In this document: in pieces, positions 43,961-52,702 of the stretch
How positions within the stretch are numbered: position 1 is the stretch's first letter
Layout of the letters: every line of letters starts with the position of its first letter
NCBI RefSeq assembly: GCF_021129235.1
Contig: NZ_JAJOMA010000006.1
Span: 1 to 64,000, forward strand
DNA: 64,000 bases
Direction: 5' to 3'
Origin: Kineosporia mesophila
Lineage (GTDB): Bacteria > Actinomycetota > Actinomycetes > Actinomycetales > Kineosporiaceae
Position numbers and translations under genes: made by a program
The notes under the pieces: generated by a model
The model's input: the letters and a program-made list of their open reading frames with translations, nothing else
Databases searched by the model: none
Told to the model about the DNA's origin: nothing

Positions 43961-43982
43961 GGCCGGCACACACGTGCCGGCC
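43961..43982 (+). promoter_or_regulatory. Leader hairpin of first S55-type gene
   Basis: ggccggcac and gtgccggcc pair around a 4-base loop, ending 24 bases before ATG 44007. A matching hairpin at the same distance precedes the paralogue at 45947. Confidence 0.55.
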
Positions 43983-44006
43983 GTACACCAGCTCAGTGGG
44001 GGCACC

Positions 44007-45737
44007 ATGTCCAGGTCTCGTGCGGCCTGCGGGCTTGTCGCGGCCGCAGCGGTTTCCGGTCTTCTCGTAGCGGTTCCGGCGTCCTCGTCGGTCGCCGCGG
44101 CGACCGACTGCCCGACGGCGTTCCCCACCGCCGACGCGGTCGACGGCGTGACCGGCACCGGGTACACGGTCGAACGAGGCACTGATACCGACGAGTTCAC
44201 GGCCACGGTCCTGGGCCGGGTCAGCAACGGCATCGCCCCCGGCGTCGACATGATCATGGCTGAGGTCGACTCCCCGGCCCTCGAACGGGCCGGCGGGGTC
44301 TGGGCGGGCATGTCCGGCTCACCCGTCTACGCCTCCGACGGCCGGCTGATCGGATCGGTCTCCTACGGCCTGGCCGCATCGTCGAAGATCGCGGGTATCA
44401 CCCCGGCAGAAGACCTGCTCGCCCTGAACGCCACCGGCGGAGCCGCGAAGGTCAAGGTCTCCGGCTTCCGGGCCGCGCGCCTCGCCCAGACCGGCAAGGT
44501 GTCGAAGGCCCTGGCGAGCGAGGGTTTCGAACGCCTTCCGGTGCCGGTGAGCGGTTCCGGCCTGGCCCGGAAGAACACCGGCCGGTTCCTCAGGAGCATC
44601 AGCCGCACCAGCGGTATGGCCGTGCAGCCGGGCGGCGCCTCGATCAGTGTGAAGGCCACGTCGTCGCCGAGTGAGATCTTCGCCGGGTCGAATTACGTGG
44701 CGGCCCTGTCGTACGGCGACGTCTCCCTCTCCGGCCTGGGCACCACCACCTACGTCTGCGACGGCACCGCGATCGCGTTCGGCCATCCCTTCCTCAACGC
44801 GGGCCGGGCGGAGTACGGCGTGCACCCGGCGACCGCTGTCTACGTGCAGGCCGATCCGGTGAACGGCCCGTTCAAGGTGGGCAATCCGGGAGGCGTGGTG
44901 GGCACGGTCACCCGCGACGGCACGATCGGCCTGCGCAGCACGCTCGGGCAGGCTCCCCAGCACCAGTTCCCGATCACCACGTCACTGAAGAACGAGGACG
45001 GCAAGACCGTCACCGGCCAGACCGTGGGCGTGTACCAGCCCTACGCCGCCGACATCGCGGCCCTGCACCTGCAGAGCGCGATCGTGAAGGCCAACGGCTC
45101 GCAGGGTGCGGGCTCGGCCGCGGTCAGGATCACCGTGAAGGGCACCCGGGCCGGCGGAAAACCCTTCACCCTGAGCCACAGTGACCACTTCGCCGACACT
45201 CTCGATGTCAGTTTCACCGCGGCCGACAGCATCTACTACATGCTCACGCAGTTGCTCGGGCAGTCGTACGAAGACGTCAGCATCACCAGCATCTCGGTGA
45301 CGGGGTCGGTCGCGACCACCGTGAAGCAGTACCGCGTCACCCAGCTCGAGGTGAAGAAGCACGGCACGTGGCAGATGCTGAAGGGCATGCAGAAGGTGAC
45401 CGCCGGCGGCACGATTCCGCTGCGCGCCACGCTCACCGCCTATCGCAGCACCCAGACCGTGACGGTACCGCTCACCGTCGCCGTACCGAAGAACAGCCGC
45501 GGCTATGTCGGCACTCTCACCCTCTCCGACGGTCTGTCCGCCACCACGCCGGACCAGGAACCGAATTCCCTCACCTCCCTGATGGAGCAGATCAACGCCA
45601 CACCCCCGAACGATGCCGTGGTGAGCCGGATCGATCTGGACACCCCGACCGGTGGACTGGTGAGCAGCGTGCGCAGGACGACACTGCCGGGAGCCGTGAG
45701 CACCTACCTCAAGATGGTGCCGGTAACCATCAAATGA
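44007..45737 (+). CDS. Secreted SpoIVB/S55-type peptidase-like protein (paralogue 1)
   Basis: From ATG 44007 (GTGGGGGC just upstream) the product is 576 residues with a signal peptide (RAACGLVAAAAVSGLLVAVP, cleavage near ASSSVAA). Residues 99-120 hold GMSGSPVYASDGRLIGSVSY; S103 is the likely nucleophile of the S55 peptidase motif. The motif TTTYVCDGTAIAFGHPFLNA near residue 250 brings the His. In SpoIVB the His precedes the Ser; here the order is reversed, as in a broad bacterial family annotated as SpoIVB-S55 domain. The C-terminal ~200 residues are beta-rich. It is 60-70 percent alike by eye to the next gene. It may be cell-surface and is next to an SSI-like inhibitor. Confidence 0.85.
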   Translation: MSRSRAACGLVAAAAVSGLLVAVPASSSVAAATDCPTAFPTADAVDGVTGTGYTVERGTDTDEFTATVLGRVSNGIAPGVDMIMAEVDSPALERAGGVWAGMSGSPVYASDGRLIGSVSYGLAASSKIAGITPAEDLLALNATGGAAKVKVSGFRAARLAQTGKVSKALASEGFERLPVPVSGSGLARKNTGRFLRSISRTSGMAVQPGGASISVKATSSPSEIFAGSNYVAALSYGDVSLSGLGTTTYVCDGTAIAFGHPFLNAGRAEYGVHPATAVYVQADPVNGPFKVGNPGGVVGTVTRDGTIGLRSTLGQAPQHQFPITTSLKNEDGKTVTGQTVGVYQPYAADIAALHLQSAIVKANGSQGAGSAAVRITVKGTRAGGKPFTLSHSDHFADTLDVSFTAADSIYYMLTQLLGQSYEDVSITSISVTGSVATTVKQYRVTQLEVKKHGTWQMLKGMQKVTAGGTIPLRATLTAYRSTQTVTVPLTVAVPKNSRGYVGTLTLSDGLSATTPDQEPNSLTSLMEQINATPPNDAVVSRIDLDTPTGGLVSSVRRTTLPGAVSTYLKMVPVTIK

Positions 45738-45756
45738 CCGAATAGTTGATGACGAA

Positions 45757-45788
45757 GGGCCCCGTTCTTTTCGGACGGGGCCCTTTTT
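45757..45788 (+). terminator. Rho-independent terminator between S55 paralogues
   Basis: Arms gggccccg (45757-45764) and cggggccc (45776-45783) are followed by ttttt, a rare true U-tract in this GC-rich window. Confidence 0.85.
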
Positions 45789-45899
45789 CATCGAGACATG
45801 ACCGAAAGGAGTGTTCCCTTGCCGCTTTCTGGGGCCTTAGAGTTATCGACGCAACTGGGGGGTTGCAGCACCGCGCTTGCGCGGGCGGCCCTTCAGGCC

Positions 45900-45923
45900 T
45901 GCCCGGCACAGTGGTGCCGGGCA
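45900..45923 (+). promoter_or_regulatory. Leader hairpin of second S55-type gene
   Basis: tgcccggcac and gtgccgggca pair around agtg, ending 23 bases before ATG 45947. Core CCGGCAC/GTGCCGG and downstream GTGGGGGC are shared with the leader of the first paralogue. Confidence 0.55.
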
Positions 45924-45946
45924 GCTCTCGGACAAGTGGGGGCTCC

Positions 45947-47725
45947 ATGTCCATTCCTCGCATCAACTCCCGGGCGGCCTGCGGTGTCATCACGACCGCG
46001 GCCGTCTCCGCTCTCCTGGTAGCGCTTCCGGCCGGAACCTCTTCGGCCGCGCCGACGTTGCCGGACAACTGCCCGACGGCACTGCCCACCGACCAGGCGG
46101 TCGACGGGGTCGCCGGTACCGGCTATACGGTCGAGAAGGGCACCAAGGCAGACGCGTTCACCGCCAAGGTGCTGGGCCGGGTGACCGACGGCATCGCGCC
46201 CGGCATCGACATGATCATGGCCGACCTCGACTCGCCCGCCCTGGAGCGTGCGGGCGGCGTGTGGGCCGGCATGTCCGGGTCGCCGGTGTACACCGCGGAC
46301 GGCAAGCTGATCGGGTCGGTCTCGTACGGCCTGGTGACGCCCTCGAACATCGCGGGCATCACGCCGGCCGAAGACCTGCTCGCCCTGCGCAACGACCCCT
46401 CGAACGCCCGGCGGGCAGCGACCCGGGCGAACGCGAAGATCGCCGTGCCGGGCCCGGTGGCCGAGCGGATCGCCAAGACCGGTGAGGCCACGAAGGTCAC
46501 GGCCGGTAAGGGCTTCCAGCGCCTGGCGGTGCCGATCAGCGCCTCCGGCCTGGCCCCGAAGAACACCCAGAACTTCCTCAAGGACGTCACCAAGGACAGC
46601 GGCATGGCTGTCCGGGCGAGTGCGGGCAAGTCGAAGTCCGGGGTGAAGTCGTCGCCCAGTGAGATCACCGCCGGCTCGAACTACGCGGCGGCCTTCTCGT
46701 ACGGCGACGTCTCGCTCTTCGCCCTGGGCACCACCACCTACGTCTGCGACGACACCGCTGTCGCGTTCGGCCACCCGTTCCTCTCGGTCGGCCCGTCGGA
46801 CTACAGCGCGCACCCGGCCGAGGCCGTCTACGTGCAGCCCGACCCGGTCTGGGGCCCGTTCAAGGTGGGTAACCCCGGCGGCCCGGTCGGCACGGTCACC
46901 TGGGACGGCACCAGCGGCATCCGCAGTACCCTCGGCCAGAACCCGGAACACGAGTACCCGGTGACCACTTCACTGGTCAACGACCAGGGCAAGACCGTCA
47001 CCGGCAGCACCACGGGCGTCTACCAGCCGTGGGCCGCCGACGTCGCGGCGCTGCACCTGCAGGCCGCGGTGGTGAAGGCGCTCGGCGCGCAGTCGCAGGG
47101 CTCGTCCGAGGTGAAGATCACCGTGAAGGGTACCCGCGGCGACGGCAAGAAGTTCAAGATCACCCACGACGACTACTTCTCCGACAACTACGACATCAGC
47201 TACGCGACCGCCGACAGCCTGTACTACCTTCTGTACCCGCTGGTTTCGCAGCCGTTCGAAGAAGTGAACATCACCGGCGTGAAGGTCACCGGCAAGGTGT
47301 CGACGGCCGTCAAGCAGTACCGGGTGAGTAGCGTTCAGACCAAGGAGAAGGGCAAGTGGATCCCGCTGAAGGACGTGACCGGCGTCGCGCCCAACGGCAG
47401 CATCCCGGTGCGGGCCACGCTCAGCGGCTACCGCAACGGTGACACCGTCACGATTCCGCTCACGGTCTCCGTGCCGAACGGAACCAGTGGCTACACCGGC
47501 ACTCTCACCGTCTCGGACGGTCGCAGCGTCTCCAGCGAGTACAAGGAGCCGAACTCGCTCGACGAGCTGCTGACCCAGCTGAACCAGACCCCCTCGGGCA
47601 ACCAGCTGGTGAGCCAGGTCGATCTGGACTCGCCGGAGGGTACGAAGGTGACCAGTAAGCGCGACGCCGAGGTCAACGGCGCCATCGCCTACTACTCCAC
47701 CCAGGTGGCCGTCACCGTGAAGTAG
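45947..47725 (+). CDS. Secreted SpoIVB/S55-type peptidase-like protein (paralogue 2)
   Basis: The 592-residue product from ATG 45947 has a signal peptide (ACGVITTAAVSALLVALPAG) and the same order of motifs as its neighbour. GGVWAGMSGSPVYTADGKLI holds the candidate Ser, ITPAEDLLALRND follows, and TTTYVCDDTAVAFGHPFLSV holds the His. It differs by a longer insertion after the first domain (residues about 145-175, Arg/Ala-rich) and by an acidic DDYFSDNYDISYATADSLYY segment. Each paralogue has its own terminator, so they are separate transcription units despite being adjacent. Likely a tandem duplication that has since diverged. Confidence 0.85.
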   Translation: MSIPRINSRAACGVITTAAVSALLVALPAGTSSAAPTLPDNCPTALPTDQAVDGVAGTGYTVEKGTKADAFTAKVLGRVTDGIAPGIDMIMADLDSPALERAGGVWAGMSGSPVYTADGKLIGSVSYGLVTPSNIAGITPAEDLLALRNDPSNARRAATRANAKIAVPGPVAERIAKTGEATKVTAGKGFQRLAVPISASGLAPKNTQNFLKDVTKDSGMAVRASAGKSKSGVKSSPSEITAGSNYAAAFSYGDVSLFALGTTTYVCDDTAVAFGHPFLSVGPSDYSAHPAEAVYVQPDPVWGPFKVGNPGGPVGTVTWDGTSGIRSTLGQNPEHEYPVTTSLVNDQGKTVTGSTTGVYQPWAADVAALHLQAAVVKALGAQSQGSSEVKITVKGTRGDGKKFKITHDDYFSDNYDISYATADSLYYLLYPLVSQPFEEVNITGVKVTGKVSTAVKQYRVSSVQTKEKGKWIPLKDVTGVAPNGSIPVRATLSGYRNGDTVTIPLTVSVPNGTSGYTGTLTVSDGRSVSSEYKEPNSLDELLTQLNQTPSGNQLVSQVDLDSPEGTKVTSKRDAEVNGAIAYYSTQVAVTVK

Positions 47726-47736
47726 AACCCCGCAGG

Positions 47737-47767
47737 GAGGCCCCGTTCCGGACCGGAGCGGGGCCTC
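47737..47767. terminator. Hairpin between convergent S55 and Fpg genes
   Basis: gaggccccg and cggggcctc form the outer stem, with an inner tccgg-a-ccgga. It probably serves both converging genes. Confidence 0.75.
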
Positions 47768-47770
47768 TCG

Positions 47771-48655
47771 CTATTTCAGCAGGCGGGACATCCGGCGGTC
47801 GGCGAGGATCTTGCCGCCGGTCTGGCAGGTGGCGCAGTACTGCAGGGACGAGTCGGCGAACGACACCTCGCGCACCACGTCACCGCAAACCGGGCACTTC
47901 TCCCCGGTCCGCGCATGCACGGCCAGGCCTGCGCGCTTGGCATCTTTCAGTTCCTTGGCGGGCTTGCCCGCCGCGGCGGCGATCGCCGTGCGCAGCGTGT
48001 TCTGCAGTGCCTCGTACAGCGCGGTGACCTGATCGTCGCTCAGCTTGGCGGCCATCGCGAAGGGCGACATCTTCGCGGCGTGCAGCACCTCGTCGCTGTA
48101 GGCGTTGCCCACCCCGGCGATCACGCTCTGATCCCGCAGCAGCCCCTTGACCTGCTGGTTGCGGCCGAGGATCAGGGCGAACACGTCACGGGTGAAGGCC
48201 TCGTCGAGCGGATCGGGCCCGAGGGTGTGAATGCCGGGCACCTCGTCCGGCGTGCGCACCACGTAGATGGCCAGCCGTTTGCGGGTACCGGCCTCGCTCA
48301 GGTCGAAGCCGGGTGTGGACTCGTCGTCCGGATCGTCGAGGTTCGGCGTGAAGCGCACCCGCAGGGCCAGCGGGCTCTTGCCGGGCTTCAGCATCGCCTT
48401 GGGCGCGGTGTCGCTCCAGCGCAGCCATCCGGCCCGGGCCAGGTGAAAGATCAGGTGCAGCCCGTCGACGTCGAGATCGAGAAACTTGCCGTGCCGGTTC
48501 ACCCCGGTCACGGTGAGCCCACCCAGCGCGGTGGGTGGCGGGTCGTAGGTCTTCAGGGCGCTGATCGCACCGATCTCCACACCGTTCACGGCACGCCCCA
48601 CCAGCCGTTCCCGCAGGAATCCGGCGAGGGCCTCGACCTCCGGCAGCTCAGGCAC
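47771..48655 (-). CDS. Fpg/Nei family DNA glycosylase
   Basis: From GTG 48655 the product is 294 residues and, after initiator removal, starts PELPEVEALAGFLRERLVGR, so the catalytic Pro and Glu are at the extreme N-terminus as required. Later landmarks are RHGKFLDLDVDGLHLIFHLA, a helix-two-turn-helix RDQSVIAGVGNAYSDEVLH and a zinc finger CPVCGDVVREVSF...CATC. It excises oxidised bases and nicks the strand. It is an actinobacterial Fpg/Nei paralogue rather than the canonical mutM (the segment before the finger is Lys/Ala-rich). The frame upstream to 48697 is not used. Confidence 0.93.
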   Translation of the reverse strand: MPELPEVEALAGFLRERLVGRAVNGVEIGAISALKTYDPPPTALGGLTVTGVNRHGKFLDLDVDGLHLIFHLARAGWLRWSDTAPKAMLKPGKSPLALRVRFTPNLDDPDDESTPGFDLSEAGTRKRLAIYVVRTPDEVPGIHTLGPDPLDEAFTRDVFALILGRNQQVKGLLRDQSVIAGVGNAYSDEVLHAAKMSPFAMAAKLSDDQVTALYEALQNTLRTAIAAAAGKPAKELKDAKRAGLAVHARTGEKCPVCGDVVREVSFADSSLQYCATCQTGGKILADRRMSRLLK

Positions 48656-48754
48656 GTGATCCAGTCTGCATCGACGCACCCCCCGCTGTCGCCCCAACCC
48701 TCTCCGTGATCAGGCAAAGTGCCCCCGGCTCAGGACGGCAGCCGGCCTGGGCAG

Positions 48755-48783
48755 ATGAGAACTCTCTCATCCGGCTCTCATCT
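48755..48783 (+). promoter_or_regulatory. Candidate response-regulator site 1 (CTCATCCGGCTCTCATC)
   Basis: The stretch beginning atgagaactctctcatccgg and continuing ctctcatctg is repeated in altered form at 52608-52635, upstream of the other secreted low-complexity protein. TCTCAT half-sites recur about 10-11 bp apart, which suits an OmpR-type regulator. Confidence 0.6.
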
Positions 48784-48815
48784 GCTCTCCCCCTCGCGCC
48801 GCGAGGGTGGCTGTC

Positions 48816-49238
48816 ATGCGCCCACGTCACTTGCTCCTGCCCGTCGGCCTGCTGGGCGCGGGAGGTCTGGCCGTGGTCGCGTTCGCAGCTTCGGCATCCG
48901 CCTCCGGTGACACCGACGGCCTGAACACCGACCTGGGCCCGGCCGTGGTCGCGAGCCTCGACGCCTCCGCCGACCCGACCCCGGCCAACGGCAACGTCAC
49001 GCCGGTCAGCACGCCCTCGGCCACCTCTTCCCCGGATGACGACGACTCCGACGACGGCGACGATCACGCCGACAAGGTGGGGGTGGCGGAGCCCCAGAGC
49101 GTGGCGGACGATGACGGTGAGAACGAACCCGACGAGAACGAGCCGGACGAGGACGACCCCGATGAGGACGAGCCGGACGACGACGAACCCGACGAGGACG
49201 AAGACGGCCCGGACGACGGCGACGATGATGGACGATGA
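48816..49238 (+). CDS. Secreted protein with Asp/Glu-rich tail, first gene of two-component operon
   Basis: The 140-residue product from ATG 48816 has a signal peptide (PVGLLGAGGLAVVAFAASAS). A short linker follows, then a tail of about 65 residues that is almost entirely Asp, Glu and Pro (ENEPDENEPDEDDPDEDEPD). I do not recognise a family. The acidic tail could bind Ca2+ or other cations outside the cell. It overlaps the histidine-kinase gene by ATGA and lies behind the candidate operator at 48755. Confidence 0.8.
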   Translation: MRPRHLLLPVGLLGAGGLAVVAFAASASASGDTDGLNTDLGPAVVASLDASADPTPANGNVTPVSTPSATSSPDDDDSDDGDDHADKVGVAEPQSVADDDGENEPDENEPDEDDPDEDEPDDDEPDEDEDGPDDGDDDGR

Positions 49239-50749
49239 CCGCTGTGACCTCGCTGTTTCCCGACCCGCGCCGCGGTTCGGCCTGGCGTCCCACGATCGGG
49301 GTACGCACCCGCATCCTGGCCACCGTGCTCGTGCTGACGGCGCTGGGCATGCTCGGGGCGGGCATCACGATCGTGCTCATGCAGCGCGCCTCCCTGAATG
49401 AACGGGTGAACGAGGCGCTGAGCACCGAGGTGCAGGAGTTCCGCGACATCGCCGAGCCGGGCAGCGGCGTCCCCACCGACCCGTCCACGGGCAAGCCGTT
49501 CACGTCCGTCGGGGCCCTTCTGCAGTCGGCTCTTCAGAAACAGGCTCCCGACCGGGACGAGACGTTCCTGACCATGGTGGGAGGTCGTCCTCAATTCGTG
49601 CCCTCCAGCGAGCGCTTCGTGAACCTGGAGGAAGAGCCGGCGCTGGTGGCCGCCGTGGCGGCCCTGCCGGTGGACGCACCGGTGCGGTTGCGGGAGATCG
49701 ACACCCGGGCCGGGCGGATCCGTTACGCGGCCGTGCAGGTGTCGGTGGGTGGCGAGAGCACGGTGGGCAGCTACGTGATCGCCCAGTCGCTGGAACGCAA
49801 TCGCCAGGAGGTCACCCAGATGGCGCAGCGTTTCGCTGTGGTGTCGCTGGTCTCGCTGATCGTGGTCGGAGTGGTGGGCTGGCTGGTCGCCGGGCGGTTG
49901 CTGCGGCCCCTGCGTCATCTGCGCACCACCGCCGAGCGGATCTCGCACAACGACCTCACGGAGCGCATCGAGGTCACCGGCACGGATGACATCAGCGAGA
50001 TCGCGGTGACGTTCAACCGCATGCTCGACCGTCTGGAGCACGCGTTCCGGACCCAGCAGGAGTTCCTGGACGATGCCGGGCACGAGCTGAAGACGCCGAT
50101 CACGATCATCCGGGGGCATCTGGAGCTGATGGCCGCGAACGACCCGGCCGACGTCGAGGAGACCCGTGCGCTGGTACTGGACGAGCTCGACCGGATGGCC
50201 CGGCTGGTGCAGGACCTGATCCTGCTGGCCCAGACGAAACGTCCCGACTTCGTCCGCCGGGAACCGGTCGCCGTGGACGAGCTGATGACCGATGTGCTGG
50301 AGAAGGCCGTGGGGCTGGCCGAGCGGGAGTGGCGGCTGGACGAGCAGACGCCGGCCTGGATCGACGCCGACCCCCAGCGCATCACCCAGGGACTGCTCCA
50401 ACTGGCTCACAACGCGGTGAAGTACACGACCCCTGGTCAGGTGATCGCCTTCGGCAGCCGGGCCGAGGGCCGGACGGTGCATCTGTGGGTGCGCGACAGC
50501 GGGCCCGGGGTTTCAGCAAAGGACGCGGAACGCATCTTCGAGCGGTTCGGTCGCGGTGGTGACGCGCGCCGGATGGAGGGCTCCGGACTGGGTCTGTCCA
50601 TCGTCGGCGCGATCGCCGCGGCTCACGAGGGCTCGGTGGCGCTGACCTCGCCGCCGGGTGAACCCGGCGCGGTGTTCACCCTGACCGTCCCCCGGGCGCC
50701 GGTTCCGGCGTCCGCCCAGACCATTCCCCTCGTACAGGAGGTGCCGTGA
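49235..50749 (+). CDS. Sensor histidine kinase (HAMP, HisKA, HATPase_c)
   Basis: The 504-residue protein starts at ATG 49235 inside the preceding gene's stop. Two membrane helices (RILATVLVLTALGMLGAGIT; VVSLVSLIVVGVVGWLVAG) bracket an extracytoplasmic sensor domain of about 150 residues. HAMP (RLLRPLRHLRTTAERISHND) comes next, then the H box DDAGHELKTPITIIRGHLEL with the phosphoacceptor His. The ATPase N box is LLQLAHNAVKYTTPG and the G boxes include SGLGLSIVGAIAAAHEG. It should autophosphorylate and pass phosphate to the regulator encoded next (4-bp GTGA overlap). The signal is unknown; the acidic and NTP-repeat secreted partners hint at envelope or ion sensing. Confidence 0.95.
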   Translation: MTAVTSLFPDPRRGSAWRPTIGVRTRILATVLVLTALGMLGAGITIVLMQRASLNERVNEALSTEVQEFRDIAEPGSGVPTDPSTGKPFTSVGALLQSALQKQAPDRDETFLTMVGGRPQFVPSSERFVNLEEEPALVAAVAALPVDAPVRLREIDTRAGRIRYAAVQVSVGGESTVGSYVIAQSLERNRQEVTQMAQRFAVVSLVSLIVVGVVGWLVAGRLLRPLRHLRTTAERISHNDLTERIEVTGTDDISEIAVTFNRMLDRLEHAFRTQQEFLDDAGHELKTPITIIRGHLELMAANDPADVEETRALVLDELDRMARLVQDLILLAQTKRPDFVRREPVAVDELMTDVLEKAVGLAEREWRLDEQTPAWIDADPQRITQGLLQLAHNAVKYTTPGQVIAFGSRAEGRTVHLWVRDSGPGVSAKDAERIFERFGRGGDARRMEGSGLGLSIVGAIAAAHEGSVALTSPPGEPGAVFTLTVPRAPVPASAQTIPLVQEVP

Positions 50750-51414
50750 ACCGGATCCTGGTGGCGGAGGACGAGGACCGCATCGCCTCGTTCGTCTCGA
50801 AAGGCCTGCGTGCGGCCGGCTTCACCCCGACGGTGGTCGATGACGGCGTCAGCGCGCTGGATTATGCGAGCAGTGGTGAATTCGACCTGCTGGTGCTGGA
50901 CATCGGCCTGCCCGGTCTGGACGGGTTCGAGGTGCTCAAGCGCCTGCGGGCGAATCGGAGCACGCTGCCGGTGATCATTCTGACCGCGCGGCAGTCGATC
51001 ACCGACACCGTGGCCGGCCTGGAGGGAGGGGCGGACGACTACATGTCCAAGCCGTTCCGGTTCGAGGAACTACTGGCCCGCATCCGGTTGCGCCTGCGGG
51101 AGGATCCGCGCGAGCCCGAGCTCACCGTGCTCACGCACGGCGCGCTGGCGCTCGACCTGCGCAGCCGCCGGGCCGCGGTCGAGGGTAGGACAGTTGAATT
51201 GTCCGCACGTGAGTTCGCGCTGGCCGAGACCTTTGTCCGACATCCTGGACAAGTACTCAGCCGGGAACAGCTACTCAGTCACGTATGGGGTTACGACTTC
51301 GACCCGGGCTCGAACGTGGTCGATGTCTATGTGCGTTACCTGCGCAAGAAGCTCGGCGTGCAGTGGTTCGAGACCGTGCGGGGCATGGGATACCGACTCG
51401 TCGAGGTGGCCTGA
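50746..51414 (+). CDS. OmpR/PhoB-family response regulator
   Basis: The product is 222 residues from GTG 50746, overlapping the kinase stop. The receiver has RILVAEDEDRIASFVSKGLR, the phosphoacceptor Asp in LLVLDIGLPGLDGFEVLKRL, Thr in IILTARQS and Lys in DDYMSKPFRFEE. The winged-helix C-terminus includes ELSAREFALAETFVRHPGQV and VDVYVRYLRKKLG, then GMGYRLVEVA. It is the likely binder of the CTCATCCGG-type elements at 48755 and 52608. Confidence 0.95.
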   Translation: MNRILVAEDEDRIASFVSKGLRAAGFTPTVVDDGVSALDYASSGEFDLLVLDIGLPGLDGFEVLKRLRANRSTLPVIILTARQSITDTVAGLEGGADDYMSKPFRFEELLARIRLRLREDPREPELTVLTHGALALDLRSRRAAVEGRTVELSAREFALAETFVRHPGQVLSREQLLSHVWGYDFDPGSNVVDVYVRYLRKKLGVQWFETVRGMGYRLVEVA

Positions 51415-51416
51415 TC

Positions 51417-52604
51417 ATGGCGCTGGACATGCTGACCGGACCGGATGCGGGCGAGCTGCTGGAAGCGGCCCTCTCCACCGCGGGCGGGCACCTGGAAGAC
51501 TGGCGGGTCACCCAGGTCGATCATCGAGGTGAGGTCACCACGGTCGCCTATCAGGCGACGGTCCAGTGGCCGTCGGGGCGTACGGACGACGTGCTCGGCG
51601 CATCTTCTCTCGCACCGGAGGACGAACCGCCTCAGGTACCGGGAGCCCTCACCCTCTCGGACGGCGAGAACCGGGTCTGCGTGTGGCGTCTGCCCGACGA
51701 TCCGGGCCTGCCCGGCCTGACCACGGCGATGCAGGCTCCCGCCCTGACCGAACTGCTGCGCTCGTTCGGGATCAACCCCGGCGGCCTGCGCACCGATCTG
51801 GTCTCCTACCGCCCGAAACGCCGCGCGGTGATCCGGATCAGCGCGGCCGGCGGGGTGATCTACGCCAAAGTGCTGCCGCCCGGCGACGTCGAGGCCCTCC
51901 ACCGGCGTCACGAAATGCTCTACAGAGCCGGAGTTCCCGTACCCCACAGCCTGGGCTGGACCGGTGACGGGCTGCTGGTGCTGGAGAACCTGCCGGGCAC
52001 CCCGCTGCGCCGCCGCCTGACGTCGGCCGAGGCTGCCCTGCCCGACCCGCACGACGTGCTGTCGGTGCTGGACCGCCTGCCCACAGCGGTGCTCGGCCTG
52101 AACCGGCGCCGGCCCTGGAGCCGTCGAGCCCCGCAGTACGCCGAACTGATCGGCCACGCCCTGCCCACCGAGGCCGAGCGGGCCCGGCAACTGGCCCTCG
52201 TCGTCGCCGCCGGCCTGAAAGACACTGACCTGGGCTCTGATCCGACGCACGGCGACTTCTACGAGGCCCAGCTGACGGTCGATCACGCGGGCCGCATCGT
52301 CGGCCTGCTCGACGTGGACACGGTCGGGCCCGGCTGCCGTGCCGACGACCTGGCCACCGCCCTGGCCCACTGCGAGGCCCTGGCCCTGAGCTCCCCCCGC
52401 CACGCCGACCGCTCGTACGCCATGTCCCGGCTCTGGGGGCCGGTCTTCGAGCAGCGGGTCGACGCCGACCAGCTCCGGCTGCGCACGGCCGGTGTCCTGA
52501 TGAGCCTGGCCACCGGCCCGCACCGGGTACAGCGCCCGCAATGGCAGTCCGCCACCACCCGCCTGCTCGACCGGATGGAAGGCATCCTCCAGAACCGCTC
52601 CTGA
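51417..52604 (+). CDS. APH-like phosphotransferase family protein
   Basis: The 395-residue product starts at ATG 51417, two bases after the response-regulator stop. It belongs to the aminoglycoside-phosphotransferase/choline-kinase fold. AVIRISAAGGVIYAKVLPPG holds the ATP-site Lys, SDPTHGDFYEAQLTVDHAGR the catalytic HGD, and GLLDVDTVGPGCRADDLATA the metal-binding Asp. The position normally Asn in HGDxxxxN is Gln here. An N-terminal domain of about 110 residues (unknown) precedes the kinase fold. The substrate is not predictable. Its stop is 3 bp before the second operator-like element. Confidence 0.85.
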   Translation: MALDMLTGPDAGELLEAALSTAGGHLEDWRVTQVDHRGEVTTVAYQATVQWPSGRTDDVLGASSLAPEDEPPQVPGALTLSDGENRVCVWRLPDDPGLPGLTTAMQAPALTELLRSFGINPGGLRTDLVSYRPKRRAVIRISAAGGVIYAKVLPPGDVEALHRRHEMLYRAGVPVPHSLGWTGDGLLVLENLPGTPLRRRLTSAEAALPDPHDVLSVLDRLPTAVLGLNRRRPWSRRAPQYAELIGHALPTEAERARQLALVVAAGLKDTDLGSDPTHGDFYEAQLTVDHAGRIVGLLDVDTVGPGCRADDLATALAHCEALALSSPRHADRSYAMSRLWGPVFEQRVDADQLRLRTAGVLMSLATGPHRVQRPQWQSATTRLLDRMEGILQNRS

Positions 52605-52607
52605 AAC

Positions 52608-52635
52608 ATGAGAGCCCTTTCACCCGGCTCTCCTG
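52608..52635 (+). promoter_or_regulatory. Candidate response-regulator site 2
   Basis: atgagagccctttcacccgg followed by ctctcctg aligns base by base with site 1 (48755-48783), with substitutions. It lies about 68 bp upstream of the NTP-repeat secreted protein. Confidence 0.6.
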
Positions 52636-52702
52636 AAGGCCTCACCTGCACTCGGGAAAGTAGTTCTCACAAGGACATCCGAGAGCAGCGGAGGGAAACA
52701 TC

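Noticed and set aside
43895-44006. c-di-AMP (ydaO) riboswitch before the S55 genes
   Set aside because: Secreted hydrolases in actinobacteria often carry it, but the consensus blocks are absent; only a short hairpin is present.
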